A stretch of 62,553 nucleotides of DNA from an uncultured Alphaproteobacteria bacterium (GTDB lineage Bacteria > Pseudomonadota > Alphaproteobacteria > HIMB59). The stretch's first letter is position 1. Every line of letters begins with the position of its first letter. The stretch is from positions 1 to 62,553 of the forward strand of contig CACBDV010000004.1 in NCBI GenBank assembly GCA_902538085.1, read 5' to 3'. The translations under genes were made by a program, and so were the position numbers. Shown piece by piece: positions 28,563 to 37,461 of the stretch. The notes below the pieces were generated by a model. The model did no database searches. It saw only the letters and a program-made list of their open reading frames with translations, and was not told the origin of the DNA.

Positions 28563-29156
28563 TTATTTTGAAAGCCATTTTATGGCATCTTCACATCTGT
28601 CATCACCCCAAAAAACTTCATTTTCAACGATAAATGTGGGACTTCCAAAAATACCTTTATTTTTAGCCATTTCTGTGTTTTTTAAATATTTTTGTTCAAT
28701 TTCGTCTGTTTGAGCTTGTTTTATTACATTATCTGAATCAAGTCCAATTTCTTTGAGAGTAGAACTCAGATTTGGTTCTGATCCAGGCTCCAAATGCTCT
28801 AAAAACCACTTTTTATATGTTAAAATAGTATATTCTTTGATCCACCCTTGATCTTTTCCCAAAATTGCAACTTTGTTGGCTAAATCGAATTCTTTAAGTG
28901 GGTAGGGAGCGGGAACTTTTGCATTAAATCCATAGAAGTTAGCTCTTCTCTGAACATCCCGCCACATATAATCAATCTTATCTCTTTTTTTTTCAGCCAT
29001 AAAAGGGACATTCTCCATTTCAATCATTCTTGATCTCACACTGAAAGGACACCATTCAAATACAACTTCATTTTCAGTCTCTATCTGCGCTAATCTTTGC
29101 GTGGAGAGGTAAGTATATGTACTTCCAATTGAGTACCAGAATTCTATTTTTCTCAT
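28563..29156 (-). CDS. 2-hydroxychromene-2-carboxylate isomerase-like (DsbA superfamily)
   Basis: A 197-residue thioredoxin-fold protein. It starts MRKIEFWYSIGSTYTYLS, where the Ser in the SxxYxY motif replaces the CxxC of DsbA, as in HCCA isomerase and kappa-class GST. FGSPTFIVENEVFWGDDR with the cis-Pro is near the C-terminus. Family members isomerise ring-fission products or conjugate glutathione; the substrate here is unknown. The frame is open 19 codons further upstream, but homology begins at the ATG at 29156 and the family is cytoplasmic. Confidence 0.85.
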   Translation of the reverse strand: MRKIEFWYSIGSTYTYLSTQRLAQIETENEVVFEWCPFSVRSRMIEMENVPFMAEKKRDKIDYMWRDVQRRANFYGFNAKVPAPYPLKEFDLANKVAILGKDQGWIKEYTILTYKKWFLEHLEPGSEPNLSSTLKEIGLDSDNVIKQAQTDEIEQKYLKNTEMAKNKGIFGSPTFIVENEVFWGDDRCEDAIKWLSK

Positions 29157-29236
29157 AGGTTCTAACTTAACTGAAATAATTGAAATTATTATTAAAATAA
29201 GTGATCTGGTCACATCTGTCGCATGTATAAAAGGCC

Positions 29237-29509
29237 ATGAAAAACATGTTTATGCAAATTTACAGTGGAGTGATGGACGCTGATTGGAATCCTCTAAGAA
29301 AAATACCTAGTGTGGCCCTGAGACACCTCATTATGCAACTTTTAGCATGGATGTGGTGTATCATTTTTTCACTATATTTTGGCTCTTTTTTGATTTTTGG
29401 CATCACAGCTAGCGCTCATTTTCTACTTATTTTTGGAACTTTTATGACAGCGGCTACTTTTGCAACTGCTCCAAAAATTGTAAAATCTAAGTATAATAAC
29501 AGTAAATAA
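29237..29509 (+). CDS. small two-helix membrane protein, unknown
   Basis: A 90-residue protein with two hydrophobic helices at about residues 31-55 and 58-78. The amphipathic start MQIYSGVMDADWNPLRKIPS precedes them. I cannot name its function. It begins 80 bp from the divergent HCCA isomerase-like start (23 bp from that frame's upstream extension) and ends 14 bp from the convergent ybaK-like gene. A free-standing ATG and balanced membrane composition support it. Confidence 0.55.
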   Translation: MKNMFMQIYSGVMDADWNPLRKIPSVALRHLIMQLLAWMWCIIFSLYFGSFLIFGITASAHFLLIFGTFMTAATFATAPKIVKSKYNNSK

Positions 29510-29523
29510 AATACTGTTTTTAC

Positions 29524-29982
29524 TTACTTTTTACATACATCAACTTCAAAAGCACTAGTTAATTCTATAAGCCTTTTTGTTTGAACTTTTACAGAACTAT
29601 TGGTAGATCCTGCTGCTGGTATAACGATTTCAAAGTTATTTAAGGACTTATCGTAATATATATCTAATTTATTTGGTAATCCAAAGGGACAAACCCCTCC
29701 AATAGGGTGAGAGGTGATTTGCAATGTCTCATCAGCAGTCAACATTTTTGCCTTTTTTTTAAAGAAATTCTTATATTTTTTATTATCGATTTTTACATTT
29801 CCAGAAGTCATTAACAAAATTGGTTTTTCTATAATTAAAGCAATTGTTTTGACTATTTGTCCTTTCTCAACATTATGAGCATTTGCAGCTTGTTCAACAG
29901 TTGCTGTAGACTCTTTAAATTCTGATATCTCTAGGTCAGGGGCTATAATACTAAGATGATCTTTGACTGATTTTATTGACAT
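29524..29982 (-). CDS. YbaK/EbsC-family aminoacyl-tRNA deacylase
   Basis: A 152-residue YbaK-like protein. VEQAANAHNVEKGQIVKTIAL carries the conserved Lys, followed by GNVKIDNKKYKNFFKKKAKM and the GGVCPFGLPNKLDIYYD motif. Proteins of this branch clear mischarged tRNA such as Cys-tRNA(Pro). It is distinct from the PrdX-like deacylase at 20812-21330. It is downstream of the MBL hydrolase by 39 bp and may be the last gene of that operon. Confidence 0.83.
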   Translation of the reverse strand: MSIKSVKDHLSIIAPDLEISEFKESTATVEQAANAHNVEKGQIVKTIALIIEKPILLMTSGNVKIDNKKYKNFFKKKAKMLTADETLQITSHPIGGVCPFGLPNKLDIYYDKSLNNFEIVIPAAGSTNSSVKVQTKRLIELTSAFEVDVCKK

Positions 29983-30021
29983 TTACACATTTATTTGTTG
30001 CATAATATATATTATAAGAAT

Positions 30022-30804
30022 CTAGATAGTTATTTTAAGTCCATCGTAAGCTGGATATATATTGTTATTAAACAGTTTTTTATATTCAGTTTCATAATCA
30101 ATATGGGCAGTCATATGACTAAGAAAAGTTTGTTTTGCGTTAACTTTTTTTGCCCAATCAATCACTTCAGAATAACTGGCATGAGATGGGTGTTCATCAT
30201 ATCTCAAACAACCAAGAAACCAGCATTGAATGCCTTTAATTCTATCTAAATAATCCTCATCATAAAAATACTTGATGTCTAAATTATAAGCTATTTTATT
30301 ATCAAAAATGAAACCATAGGAGTCAATATTTCCATGATTTTGTGGAATAATCTCAATTTTAAAACCCTCAATCTCAATATTATTCCCATTAAGAACGTTA
30401 GCATTTAAAATGGGTTCATAACCATGGGTGGATGACTTTGAAAACAAATAAGAAAAGCTAGTTTGAAGAGTCTCTAAAGTTATTTTATCAGCATAAATTG
30501 GTATTTTTTTTCTATTTATCAGTGAAATAGTCCTTAAATCATTAATTCCATGTATGTGATCAGCATGGGAATGTGTGTAAATAACTGAGCCAACATTATC
30601 AATTTTATTGTCGATTAACTGTTTTCTTAAATCAGGGCTAGTATCAATTAGTAGTGATTTACCCGCTTTTTTTAAAAGTATTGAAGGTCGTGTTCTTTGG
30701 TTTTTAGGATTTGATTTATCACAATTACCCCATATGTCATGAGATAATGGGACTCCAAAACTTGAGCCACATCCTAATACATTTATTTCAGTTTTTTCAG
30801 TCAT
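30022..30804 (-). CDS. MBL-fold metallohydrolase, PhnP/RNase Z-like
   Basis: A 260-residue metallo-beta-lactamase-fold protein. The glycine loop GCGSSFGVPL and NQRTRPSILLKKAGKSLLIDTSPDLR are followed by the metal motif THSHADHIHGINDLR, QNHGNIDSYGF, and LSHMTAHIDYE. This matches the PhnP-like phosphodiesterases found downstream of tatD across alphaproteobacteria. The likely reaction is hydrolysis of a cyclic phosphodiester; the substrate is unproven. It overlaps tatD by 8 bp. Confidence 0.87.
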   Translation of the reverse strand: MTEKTEINVLGCGSSFGVPLSHDIWGNCDKSNPKNQRTRPSILLKKAGKSLLIDTSPDLRKQLIDNKIDNVGSVIYTHSHADHIHGINDLRTISLINRKKIPIYADKITLETLQTSFSYLFSKSSTHGYEPILNANVLNGNNIEIEGFKIEIIPQNHGNIDSYGFIFDNKIAYNLDIKYFYDEDYLDRIKGIQCWFLGCLRYDEHPSHASYSEVIDWAKKVNAKQTFLSHMTAHIDYETEYKKLFNNNIYPAYDGLKITI

Positions 30805-31579
30805 TTATTTTAAAAAGCTTTTTGTAATTATAAGTACTAATTTCGCATATATTAATGTAGTCGTTTCCCGTAATTTCACAATATTTTTCAACTATAATTT
30901 TTAAATAGCTTGGTTTATTAATTTTACCTCTTAAAGGGTCTGGCGTAAGATAAGGACTATCAGTTTCAAAAATAATTTTTTTAATTGGTAGTATTTTAAT
31001 TGTATCTCTTAATTTATTTGCATTTTTGAACGTAATAATGCCTGACAAAGAAAAAAAACAACCTAAATCAATACATTTTTTTGCAAATTCTTCACTTCCA
31101 GTGAAACAATGTATAAGAATATCACCTATTTTTTTTGAGTATTTAGTTAAAATTTTAATCATATCCTCTTCAGCATCTCTCATATGAATTATACACGGTA
31201 AATTATAAACACTAGCTGCATCTAAATGTATCTCTAAGCTTTCTATTTGCTTATTTTTAGGAATATCATAATGATAATCCAAGCCTGTTTCCCCTATTCC
31301 AACAATTCTATCTTTAAATTTTTTAATATTTTCATTTAAAAGAGTCTTTATTTCCTCAGGTTTGATATCAAGAGTATTATTTGGGTGATGACCTAAAGTG
31401 ATATCGATAAAATTAAAACCTTTAATTAAATTAATATCTTTCTGAAACTCGTATATATTAGAATTTATACTTAAAATTCGCTCTATGTTATTTTCTAGAG
31501 CATCTTTACAGATATCTGATACTGAATTTTTAAGTAATTCATGACCAAAATTTACATGACTGTCTATTAAATTATTCAA
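30797..31579 (-). CDS. tatD: TatD-family deoxyribonuclease with altered N-terminal metal motif
   Basis: A 260-residue TatD amidohydrolase-fold nuclease. Metal ligands Glu (GIGETGLDYHYD), His (CIIHMRDAEED), His (LIHCFTGS) and Asp (FETDSPYL) are present. The N-terminal HxH, normally DSHCHL, reads DSHVNF, so its second His is Asn. The rest, including LTPDPLRGKINKPSYL, is standard. It may have reduced or altered metal binding. The TTG start overlaps metG by 8 bp, inside the mltB-to-MBL operon. Confidence 0.88.
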   Translation of the reverse strand: MNNLIDSHVNFGHELLKNSVSDICKDALENNIERILSINSNIYEFQKDINLIKGFNFIDITLGHHPNNTLDIKPEEIKTLLNENIKKFKDRIVGIGETGLDYHYDIPKNKQIESLEIHLDAASVYNLPCIIHMRDAEEDMIKILTKYSKKIGDILIHCFTGSEEFAKKCIDLGCFFSLSGIITFKNANKLRDTIKILPIKKIIFETDSPYLTPDPLRGKINKPSYLKIIVEKYCEITGNDYINICEISTYNYKKLFKIND

Positions 31580-33092
31580 TTTTAGTAAATAAAGGTTCTG
31601 GTTGTCGTATTTTTAGAAATTTTAAGTTAGTTACCTCTTTAAAATTATCAAAAATATCTAATTTAATATTATTCGTATTTTCGAATAAATTGAATACTTC
31701 TGAGGTTTTTGAAGGCATAAAAGGAACTAAATATTGACTAACCCTGATAATGCATAGGCAAATATTAGCCAAAACTTTTTTCATTTGTTCAGGATCTGTT
31801 TTTTTTAATACCCAGGGAGCAGATTTATCGACATAATTATTTAAATCATTCATAAATAAGAATAATTTTTTAAGGTATTCGTCATATTTGTAATTTTCCA
31901 TATAGTCAAACAACTCTTTTTCAGAGTCATTAATTTGTTTTAAAATTTCAAAATTAAAATTATCTTTAGTTAAATTAATATTTTGTTCTAAATTTTTACA
32001 AATAAAACTAAGTATTCTTTGTATTAAATTTCCATAGTTATTTGCCAATTCACCATTAATTCTATTTTTGATAGCCACCTTTGAAAAATCACCGTCATTG
32101 CCAAATGGAACCTCTCTAAAAAGAAAATATCTTACTGAGTCTAGACCGTATTCATCAATCAATTCTTTAGGGTCAATTGCATTACCAAGACTTTTACTAA
32201 TTTTTTGACCCTCGTTTGTCCACCAACCATGCGCTACGATCTGCTTTGGTGGATCTAACTCTGCAGCCATTAAAAAAGCAGGCCAGAAAATAGCATGAAA
32301 TCTTATTATATCCTTCCCTACTACATGTATCCCAGGCCAATATTTTTTATATAAATCAGAATTTTTATTTGGATAATCTAAAGCTGAAATATAGTTAGTT
32401 AGTGCATCTAACCATACATAAACAATATGTTTCTCATCTGTAGGGACATCAATTCCCCATTTAAATGTTGTTCTAGAAACGGATAGATCTTTTAACCCTG
32501 ACTCAACAAATTTAATAACTTCATTAGATCTAGATTTTGGGACTATAAAATTTGGATTATTTTTATAAAAATCTAACAGTTTGTCTTGCCACTTAGAAAG
32601 TCTAAAAAAATATGACTCTTCTTCAACCCAAGATAATTCAGATCCAAAACTATTATATTTTTTACCATTTTTTTCAACTATTTCATTATCAGCTACAAAA
32701 GCTTCATCTCTTACAGAATACCATCCGCTATATTTGGACAAATAAATTTCATCTTTTTCCAACAAAACTCTCCATAGATTTTGAACAGACTTTTTATGTC
32801 TTTCTTCTGTTGTTCTTATAAAATCATCATTAGATAAATTTAATAAATTACTTAAATCTCTAAAATTTTCTGAAACCATATCCGTAAATTTTTGAGGATC
32901 AATATTTTTTTCTTGAGCGGCTCTTTCAACTTTTTGTCCATGCTCGTCTGTTCCTGTTAAGAAATAAGAATCGAGACCTCTACAATCATAAAATCTTTTT
33001 AATATATCAACAGCAATTGAGGTGTAGGCATGTCCAATATGGGGTTTATCGTTCACATAATAAATCGGAGTTGTAAAATAATTATTAGACAT
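31572..33092 (-). CDS. metG: methionyl-tRNA synthetase
   Basis: A 506-residue class I synthetase charging tRNA-Met. TTPIYYVNDKPHIGHAYTS carries the HIGH motif, and GQKISKSLGN the KMSKS loop near residue 295. GTDEHGQKVERAAQE and YVWLDALTNY are also standard. It lacks the C-terminal dimerisation domain and the zinc-knuckle cysteines of the E. coli type, in line with the short alphaproteobacterial form. It overlaps holB by 8 bp and tatD by 8 bp. Confidence 0.96.
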   Translation of the reverse strand: MSNNYFTTPIYYVNDKPHIGHAYTSIAVDILKRFYDCRGLDSYFLTGTDEHGQKVERAAQEKNIDPQKFTDMVSENFRDLSNLLNLSNDDFIRTTEERHKKSVQNLWRVLLEKDEIYLSKYSGWYSVRDEAFVADNEIVEKNGKKYNSFGSELSWVEEESYFFRLSKWQDKLLDFYKNNPNFIVPKSRSNEVIKFVESGLKDLSVSRTTFKWGIDVPTDEKHIVYVWLDALTNYISALDYPNKNSDLYKKYWPGIHVVGKDIIRFHAIFWPAFLMAAELDPPKQIVAHGWWTNEGQKISKSLGNAIDPKELIDEYGLDSVRYFLFREVPFGNDGDFSKVAIKNRINGELANNYGNLIQRILSFICKNLEQNINLTKDNFNFEILKQINDSEKELFDYMENYKYDEYLKKLFLFMNDLNNYVDKSAPWVLKKTDPEQMKKVLANICLCIIRVSQYLVPFMPSKTSEVFNLFENTNNIKLDIFDNFKEVTNLKFLKIRQPEPLFTKIE

Positions 33093-33873
33093 GCTTAATA
33101 AGATTAGAATTTAGTCTTGTAAAATAGATTGAAATTAGGTCATTTGTTAATGTATTGAATTTTAAACTTTCATCTACATCAGTTAAATAATCTGAATGAA
33201 GTTTTAATAGGTACTTGTAAAGTTTTTTATTATTTAAATTACTTCTTAAATAGTAATTGAGTATTTTTAAAAATATTAATGAACATACGCTTATTTGATC
33301 TTTATTAAATAGTTTAATCTTTTCAAAAAAATCAGTACTTTTTAAATCAATGAAGGGGTTAATAAGAGAGTGTATTAATTCCTCTGAAATATTTTGATTT
33401 TGTCTTACTATGTCTTCTTTCATTGAATTGAAATCACTAAAATTTATCTTTGAATTCAAATCTCTGATAACTCTAGCCCTTGAAATTATTGTTTCAGGTA
33501 AGCTTATTAAGTTTTTAGAGCAAAAAATAAAATAGGTTTTTGATGGTATTTCTTCAATGATTTTTAAAAGTCCATTTAAAGCATTAATATTTAAATAATT
33601 TACCTCTCTGACAAATATTACTTTGTTAAGGTTTAATACATTTGTATGTAGAAACTCTTTTTTCATTTTTCTTACTTGATCAATTGTTATAAATTTTGAT
33701 TTTTCTTCGGGCTCTAGAATAATAAAACTTGTATCTACTTCATATTGTTTCTCATAGAAACTATTTAAAATTTGTTCCTCTAAATATAAAATATTCTCAC
33801 TGTTAGTAGTCTCTATTAAGTAAAAGCCACTACTCTCAGATTTTATAGTATTTACTACTTTATCAATTTGCAT
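33085..33873 (-). CDS. holB: DNA polymerase III delta' subunit (reduced)
   Basis: A 262-residue clamp-loader protein. The diagnostic parts are VIFVREVNYLNINALNGLLKIIEEIPSKTYFIFCS and ISRAR (the SRC motif with Ala-Arg). It lacks a P-loop and the zinc-binding cysteine cluster of longer delta' proteins and is shorter than the usual 300-340 residues. Position between tmk and metG is the standard alphaproteobacterial order and supports the call. It overlaps tmk by 19 bp and metG by 8 bp. Confidence 0.82.
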   Translation of the reverse strand: MQIDKVVNTIKSESSGFYLIETTNSENILYLEEQILNSFYEKQYEVDTSFIILEPEEKSKFITIDQVRKMKKEFLHTNVLNLNKVIFVREVNYLNINALNGLLKIIEEIPSKTYFIFCSKNLISLPETIISRARVIRDLNSKINFSDFNSMKEDIVRQNQNISEELIHSLINPFIDLKSTDFFEKIKLFNKDQISVCSLIFLKILNYYLRSNLNNKKLYKYLLKLHSDYLTDVDESLKFNTLTNDLISIYFTRLNSNLIKHV

Positions 33874-34454
33874 TTTCTTAAATTTAATATGATTTTGTCA
33901 TGTACTTTATTAGCAGATAATGATGCATCAATAGCAACAAACTTACGTTCACCTATTTTTATTTTAGATATTTCTTCATAATTTTTTTGAATTCTTGAGA
34001 ATTGTCCAAAATATTTTTTATCAAATTTATTTGAATATAATCTTTTATTTTTTCTTCTTATTAAATTTTTTTTATCTAACTTTAAATAAAAAGTTATCTT
34101 TGGAATAAATTTCTTATCAATTAACTTAATTAAACTGATAATAAGTTTTCTTTCTCTAGAATTATATTTTTGATAAGCGTAAGTAGAGTCAAAAAATCTA
34201 TCAAATACAATAAAATCGTTCTTTTTAATTGAAGATAATAATGCAAATCTGGATGCAAAGAAAAACATTATTAAACTTAAATTATCGAAATTAGACTTTA
34301 AAATCACATTTCTTATTTTTTCTAGATCTTTATTACCTCCAGGCTCTCTAGTAAAAGTAGATTTAATATTATTTTTTATAAAATATTTTTTTAAAAGTTT
34401 TATCTGTGTCGATTTTCCAGAATATTCGAAACCTTCAAAACTGATTACTTTCAT
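33855..34454 (-). CDS. tmk: thymidylate kinase
   Basis: A 199-residue dTMP kinase. The P-loop is FEGFEYSGKSTQ at residues 6-17, the FTREPGG motif is near residue 36, and the DRFFDSTYAYQ motif carries the DR pair near residue 84. A Lys/Arg-rich LID follows (RRKNKRLYSNKFD). It phosphorylates dTMP to dTDP. It lies 15 bp downstream of dac and overlaps holB by 19 bp. Confidence 0.92.
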   Translation of the reverse strand: MKVISFEGFEYSGKSTQIKLLKKYFIKNNIKSTFTREPGGNKDLEKIRNVILKSNFDNLSLIMFFFASRFALLSSIKKNDFIVFDRFFDSTYAYQKYNSRERKLIISLIKLIDKKFIPKITFYLKLDKKNLIRRKNKRLYSNKFDKKYFGQFSRIQKNYEEISKIKIGERKFVAIDASLSANKVHDKIILNLRKCKLIK

Positions 34455-34469
34455 TCTATATGATATTAT

Positions 34470-35597
34470 TTAGTTAGATCCAAGAATGATATAATAAATA
34501 GCTGAAAATATTCTTGAAAAGAAATTCTTTTGCTCTATGTCCTCACCTGAAAATAAAGGAAATTCAGTATTCTTATCAGCAAACGATATTTGAAGTTTGG
34601 CTATTTGGTCGCCTTTTTGAATAGGAGTTGCAATAGGCTCCTCTACTATCACATTAACTTTAGCAGAAGATAATTGTGCTTTTGGAATGCTCACACTTAT
34701 ATCGTTTAAAGCAACTAAGTCTACTTTGTCGTCTTTACCTAGCCAAGTATCAGCTTCTTGAATAACCTCATTTTTTTTAAAAAAATCTACTAATTGAAAA
34801 TTGTTGAAACCCCAATCCATTAATCTTAGAGACTCTTGAGCCCTTGATTTGGAAGAGTCTAGTCCATTTAGAACAATAATCAGGCGCCTATCCCCTCTTT
34901 CCGCAGATCCAACCAAACCGTAGCCAGCTGCTTCTGTATAACCTGTTTTAAAGCCATCAGACCCCTCAAATGTATATAGGAGTGGATTTCTGTTATCTTG
35001 TTTGATCCCGCTGTATGTAAAATCACTTAATTTGTACATTTGATATAATTCATAATGATTTTCAATCGTGTACTGAGCTATTTTAGCAAGATCTTCAGCT
35101 GTTGTATAATGATTGTCATCTGGCCAGCCACTGCTATTTGTAAAATTAGTCTCTGTGAGTCCTATTTTTTTCCCTAAATTATTCATTTCAATAGCAAAAA
35201 TTTCCTCAGAGCCAGATATACCCTCTGCTAAAGCAATCGAGGCATCATTTCCGCTCTGAACAATAATTCCTAGTAACAAATCATAAACTTTTACTCTTTT
35301 GTCTACCTCTATAAACATCTTTGACCCGCCCATTTTCCATGCTTTTTTACTTACTAAAAACTCTTGTTCTAATGACAAAGTACCATTTTTGATTTTTTCA
35401 AAGGCTACAAGAGCAGTCATCATCTTGGTCATACTTGATGGATATGTTTTGGCTTTAGAGTTTTTTTCTAAAAGAACTTCGTTTGTTGATAAATCGATTA
35501 TAAGCGCCGTTTTTGCCAAACTTTCAATAGTAAGAGATTGTTTAGGAAATAGAATAATTATTGCTATAAATAATAAATTAAGGGGTTTTTTTTGCAT
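34470..35597 (-). CDS. dacC: D-alanyl-D-alanine carboxypeptidase (PBP5/6 type)
   Basis: A 375-residue penicillin-binding protein of the PBP5/6 family. A signal peptide covers the first 23 residues. The active-site motifs are SSMTKMM (SxxK), SGNDAS (SxN) and KTGYT (KTG). A beta-rich C-terminal domain and a final amphipathic segment (FFSRIFSAIYYIIL) for membrane attachment follow. It trims the terminal D-Ala from peptidoglycan stem peptides. The start lies within the end of the RlpA-like gene (20-bp overlap). The dacC symbol is by family only. Confidence 0.92.
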   Translation of the reverse strand: MQKKPLNLLFIAIIILFPKQSLTIESLAKTALIIDLSTNEVLLEKNSKAKTYPSSMTKMMTALVAFEKIKNGTLSLEQEFLVSKKAWKMGGSKMFIEVDKRVKVYDLLLGIIVQSGNDASIALAEGISGSEEIFAIEMNNLGKKIGLTETNFTNSSGWPDDNHYTTAEDLAKIAQYTIENHYELYQMYKLSDFTYSGIKQDNRNPLLYTFEGSDGFKTGYTEAAGYGLVGSAERGDRRLIIVLNGLDSSKSRAQESLRLMDWGFNNFQLVDFFKKNEVIQEADTWLGKDDKVDLVALNDISVSIPKAQLSSAKVNVIVEEPIATPIQKGDQIAKLQISFADKNTEFPLFSGEDIEQKNFFSRIFSAIYYIILGSN

Positions 35598-36351
35598 TCA
35601 AATATCCATTTTTAATAAGAAAATCTAACTTAAGATTTATATCACTCTTTAGAAATGGGCCAGCAAAAACCATAACTCCCTCTTCATTTTCTTCATAAAA
35701 CAATCCTAAATTCTTGATTTTATTCGTTTTAAGCTTTGCTAGATTTATATCTTTATAAATTTCAACTAATATAGTGTTTTGTTTCTTAGAATTTTTAATA
35801 TCTAGAGTTTTAATTTTCTCATAATCAAGTTTTTCACTGATTTCAGTTTGATCTTGATCTAACTGTTCAAATGAAATTTCTGTATCATCCATCTTTATCT
35901 TACTCTCTTCTTTTGAGTCAACAACATTTCTTAGAATTATTGATTCATCTTTTAAATATTCTATATATACTTTTGTATTTAGTGATATTTTATCAATAAT
36001 CTCTTGACTTAATGAAAGCCTATTTTCAGTATCTAACTTAATATTTCTAACAATAACATTGTTATCTAGGTTACTGGGATCTGACAGTTTTACCACGCTT
36101 GGTATAGGCAAATTAGAATGATGGATATTATTGCCTTTAATTCTTTCATCTATAACAAACTTTTCCATAACATTTAACTCAATATTGTAGTCATCAAGTG
36201 GTGATATGATAACTTCTGATTTTTTAAAGTATTCTTGAGTTGCGACCTCTTCTTCTATTTTTTTATCATCGACAGTTTCAATCGACGTTATTGTACATGA
36301 TGATAAAAACAGTAAAAACAGTATTTTATTAATATTATTTAAATTTATCAC
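35578..36351 (-). CDS. degenerate RlpA-like lipoprotein with C-terminal SPOR domain
   Basis: A 257-residue lipoprotein (signal ending in the lipobox LSSC). Residues about 75-135 match the RlpA double-psi barrel in outline: NLPIPSVVKLSDPSNLDNNVI, LSLSQEIIDKI and VYIEYL correspond to LPxPSxVxVTNLxNG, IDLSxxAA and VRVEYL. The catalytic DRGPF segment is missing. The last 70 residues are a SPOR-like domain (ILVEIYKDINLAKLKTNKI, VMVFAGPFLKSDIN) that would bind denuded glycan. Its place between mltB and dac is where rlpA is found in alphaproteobacteria. The start is GTG, overlapping mltB by 17 bp. Confidence 0.65.
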   Translation of the reverse strand: MINLNNINKILFLLFLSSCTITSIETVDDKKIEEEVATQEYFKKSEVIISPLDDYNIELNVMEKFVIDERIKGNNIHHSNLPIPSVVKLSDPSNLDNNVIVRNIKLDTENRLSLSQEIIDKISLNTKVYIEYLKDESIILRNVVDSKEESKIKMDDTEISFEQLDQDQTEISEKLDYEKIKTLDIKNSKKQNTILVEIYKDINLAKLKTNKIKNLGLFYEENEEGVMVFAGPFLKSDINLKLDFLIKNGYLNAKKTP

Positions 36352-37390
36352 TTAATAATCCAACTGAAAGACCATAATAATTAGAACAGTTGTAAGATAG
36401 AATATTTAAATAATTATCATAAACAATAAAATACCTGTAATCACCCTCTACCCTACCCATCCTTAATAGATAGCTATTAATATCTAAATTATCTAGAGAA
36501 TTACCATTCATTTTTTTAAAATTCATTAGTCTAAATTCATTTAAAGGTAATTTTTTTGATAATTTTTTTACTGCTAAACAACCATTTTCTCTTTTTACAA
36601 ACAATTTAGGTTCTAAAGATTTTACATTTTCTGGGGGTATAACTTCTCTACCCCAAGTGTAATTTGGATCCCATTTGTTTGAACCTACTCCTTGAAGATA
36701 TCTTGCAATAGAAGCGAGTGAGTCCTCTGTGTCAGTCCAAATATCCTTCTTGCCATCATTATTAAAATCTTGAGCGTAGTTTAAAAAACTTGAAGGCATA
36801 AATTGATTTTGACCCATTGCTCCTGCCCAAGAACCTTTGAAATTAGCAACATTAATGTGTCCTTGCTCAAGAATTTTTAGTGCATTATATAATTCTTTCG
36901 TAAAGTATCGTCTTCTTCTTTCGTCATATGACATGGTTAAAAGGCTTTCTAATACAGGATAATTGCCTGTAATTTTTCCGTAAGCAGTTTCTAAACCCCA
37001 TATAGATAAAATAAATCTTGATTGAACATTATAATAGTTATCAATTTTATTTAATAAATTACTGTATTTACTTTTATTATTAAGTCCATTTTGAATTCTT
37101 GTTTCTGAATTTCTTTTTTCAATATATTCCGAAAAAGTTAAAGTAAATTCTGGCTGGCACTTATCATTTTCAATAACTCTTTTATTTACCTCATATGGCG
37201 CAATTAATTTTGATACAAAATCCTCATCTAGCCCAAATTCGTTCGATCTATTTACGACTTCAATTTTCCAGCTTTCAAAACCTGAAAAGTCATAGTTTTG
37301 AAGCACGTCACAATTTTTTGGATCGTGTGCATGCAAATTTAAAGTAAATAAATATATAAATACTGATTTTAATAATAATTTGATGAACAT
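36335..37390 (-). CDS. lytic murein transglycosylase (MltB/SltB1 type)
   Basis: A 351-residue lytic transglycosylase. A signal peptide covers residues 1-21. SRFILSIWGLETAYGKITGNYPVLESL contains the catalytic Glu near residue 136, and GSWAGAMGQNQFMPSSFLNYAQDFNNDGKKDIW is the family signature near residue 195. The C-terminal peptidoglycan-binding domain of many alphaproteobacterial homologues is absent. It cleaves glycan strands to anhydromuropeptides. It heads the operon running to the MBL hydrolase. Confidence 0.93.
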   Translation of the reverse strand: MFIKLLLKSVFIYLFTLNLHAHDPKNCDVLQNYDFSGFESWKIEVVNRSNEFGLDEDFVSKLIAPYEVNKRVIENDKCQPEFTLTFSEYIEKRNSETRIQNGLNNKSKYSNLLNKIDNYYNVQSRFILSIWGLETAYGKITGNYPVLESLLTMSYDERRRRYFTKELYNALKILEQGHINVANFKGSWAGAMGQNQFMPSSFLNYAQDFNNDGKKDIWTDTEDSLASIARYLQGVGSNKWDPNYTWGREVIPPENVKSLEPKLFVKRENGCLAVKKLSKKLPLNEFRLMNFKKMNGNSLDNLDINSYLLRMGRVEGDYRYFIVYDNYLNILSYNCSNYYGLSVGLLSDKFK

Positions 37391-37461
37391 ACGATTCTAA
37401 TAAACAGTTTATATTATAAAATCTTTAAGATTAGTGACAACGAGAGTAACTATAATTTAAT

